Positions 34,441 through 35,189 of a stretch of DNA of 35,189 bases are shown piece by piece. Position 1 is the first letter of the stretch; each line of letters begins with the position of its first letter. The DNA is from Kineosporia sp. A_224 (GTDB lineage: Bacteria; Actinomycetota; Actinomycetes; Actinomycetales; Kineosporiaceae), in NCBI RefSeq assembly GCF_002198655.1, contig NZ_MWLN01000161.1, forward strand, positions 1 through 35,189, read 5' to 3'. The notes beneath the pieces were generated by a model, which had not been told where the DNA came from, ran no database searches, and worked only from the letters and a program-made list of their open reading frames with translations. The translations under genes were made by a program, and so were the position numbers.

Positions 34441-35133
34441 TCAGGGGCGGGTGGCGCGGTGCAGCGCGACGATCCCGCCGGACAGGTTGCGGTACGTGAC
34501 CTGCTCCCAGCCGGCGTCCTTGATCCGGACGCCGAGCGCCTGCTGGTCGGGCCAGGCGCGGATCGACTCGGCGAGGTAACGGTAGGACTCCGGGTTCGAG
34601 GAGACGACCCGGGACATCGCCGGGAGCGCCTTCATGAGGTACTCGGTGTAGACCGTCCGGAACGGCTTCCAGACCGGCTGGGAGAACTCGCAGACGACGA
34701 TCCGGCCGCCGTGCCGGGTGACCCGGCGCATCTCGCGCAGGGCCGCGTCGGTGTCGACGACGTTGCGCAGCCCGAAGCTGATGGTCACCGCGTCGAACGC
34801 GGCGCCCGCGAACGGCAGGCGGGTGGCGTCGCCGGCGACGAACGGCAGCTCCGGACGGCGCCGCTTGCCGACCCGGAGCATCCCCTGCGAGAAGTCGCAC
34901 GGGGTGACGAGCACCCCCGCCTCGTGGAAGGGCAGGGAGGACGTCCCGGTGCCGGCAGCGAGGTCGAGCAGCCGCTCCCCCGGGCGCATGTCGAGGGCGG
35001 CGACGACGGCCCGGCGCCACCGGCGGTCCTGCCCGAGGGACAGGACGTCGTTCGTGCGGTCGTAGCGCTCGGCGGTGTCGTCGAACATGGCCGCGACCTC
35101 GTGCGGCTGCTTCTCCAGGCTGGCGCGGGGCAT
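34441..35133 (-). CDS. menG: Demethylmenaquinone methyltransferase
   Basis: MenG/UbiE (230 residues) uses S-adenosylmethionine to methylate demethylmenaquinone, the last ring step of menaquinone synthesis. The N-terminal [17 protein letters not shown] signature (about residues 24-40) and motif I, LDLAAGTG (56-63), are clear. [10 protein letters not shown] is the second UbiE signature. The last residues ([14 protein letters not shown]) match the family end. The ATG at 35131-35133 is preceded, after six bases, by GACGAT, the same layout as the leaderless candidates elsewhere in the window. menJ follows after 192 bp. Confidence 0.95.
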   Translation of the reverse strand: MPRASLEKQPHEVAAMFDDTAERYDRTNDVLSLGQDRRWRRAVVAALDMRPGERLLDLAAGTGTSSLPFHEAGVLVTPCDFSQGMLRVGKRRRPELPFVAGDATRLPFAGAAFDAVTISFGLRNVVDTDAALREMRRVTRHGGRIVVCEFSQPVWKPFRTVYTEYLMKALPAMSRVVSSNPESYRYLAESIRAWPDQQALGVRIKDAGWEQVTYRNLSGGIVALHRATRP

Positions 35134-35139
35134 GGTCGA

Positions 35140-35145
35140 ATCGTC
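35140..35145 (-). promoter_or_regulatory. -10-like element of menG
   Basis: GACGAT on the minus strand precedes the ATG by six bases, with no Shine-Dalgarno sequence between. The first T of TANNNT is missing, so support is mainly from the spacing shared with four other genes here. Confidence 0.35.
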
Positions 35146-35189
35146 GCAGGCCGGGGCCGGGTGCGTCAGCCCGGGTCGGGCGGGCGGGT

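Noticed and set aside
1-35189. CRISPR arrays, tRNA/rRNA genes, insertion sequences, defence or phage islands
   Set aside because: No spaced direct repeats, no cloverleaf-like sequence with a CCA-type end, and no transposase, integrase, Cas, restriction or toxin-antitoxin protein among the frames read.

Overview
This is a very GC-rich window with GC-rich third codon positions, frequent GTG/TTG starts and tightly overlapping genes. The gene content is typical of an aerobic, menaquinone-using actinobacterium: a two-subunit ferredoxin-dependent 2-oxoacid oxidoreductase of the mycobacterial KorAB type, a LigC-type ligase, a LAL regulator, menG/menJ, and a full 14-gene nuo operon with actinobacterial subunit extensions. 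A Micrococcales or Cellulomonas-like host is a guess. All calls were made by eye from the sequence; no database search was run.

Left part (1-12,100). korA and korB (+) are translationally coupled and followed by a large palindrome. Next come a RarD-type transporter (+) and an ATP-dependent DNA ligase (+). The ligase overlaps tail-to-tail with an unrecognised multi-pass membrane protein (-) across a 12-bp tandem repeat. That membrane gene is divergent from a MerR regulator (+), and the gap carries three AT-rich half-sites. A LigD-polymerase/PrimC-type primase-polymerase (+) follows. Then comes a divergent pair: a small beta-rich protein of unknown function (-) and a 927-residue LAL/LuxR ATPase regulator (+) with less GC-biased codons than its surroundings. 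A perfect 16-bp hairpin separates the LAL gene from the next, convergent block.

Middle (12,129-15,480). An FrcBCA-type sugar ABC transporter lies on the minus strand: lipoprotein, then permease, then single-domain ATPase. A perfect hairpin sits between the binding protein and permease genes. The promoter of the binding-protein gene is flanked and overlapped by two LacI-family-like operators.

Right part (15,543-35,133), all minus strand, in transcription order: menG, a geranylgeranyl-reductase-family gene (probable menJ), nuoA-N complete in canonical order, and a long-chain polyprenyl diphosphate synthase. This cluster puts making, methylating and partly saturating the menaquinone tail next to the NADH dehydrogenase that reduces the quinone. 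A near-perfect Rex (NADH/NAD+ sensor) operator lies in front of the menJ-nuo block. nuo genes are joined by GTGA, ATGA, TTGA or TGATG overlaps; a 19-codon mini-ORF bridges nuoF and nuoG.

I saw no tRNA, rRNA, CRISPR array, insertion sequence or prophage gene. Most of the window is housekeeping. The less explained parts are the regulatory sites, the repeat at the convergent gene pair, the unknown membrane protein under MerR-like control, and the LAL/beta-protein pair.
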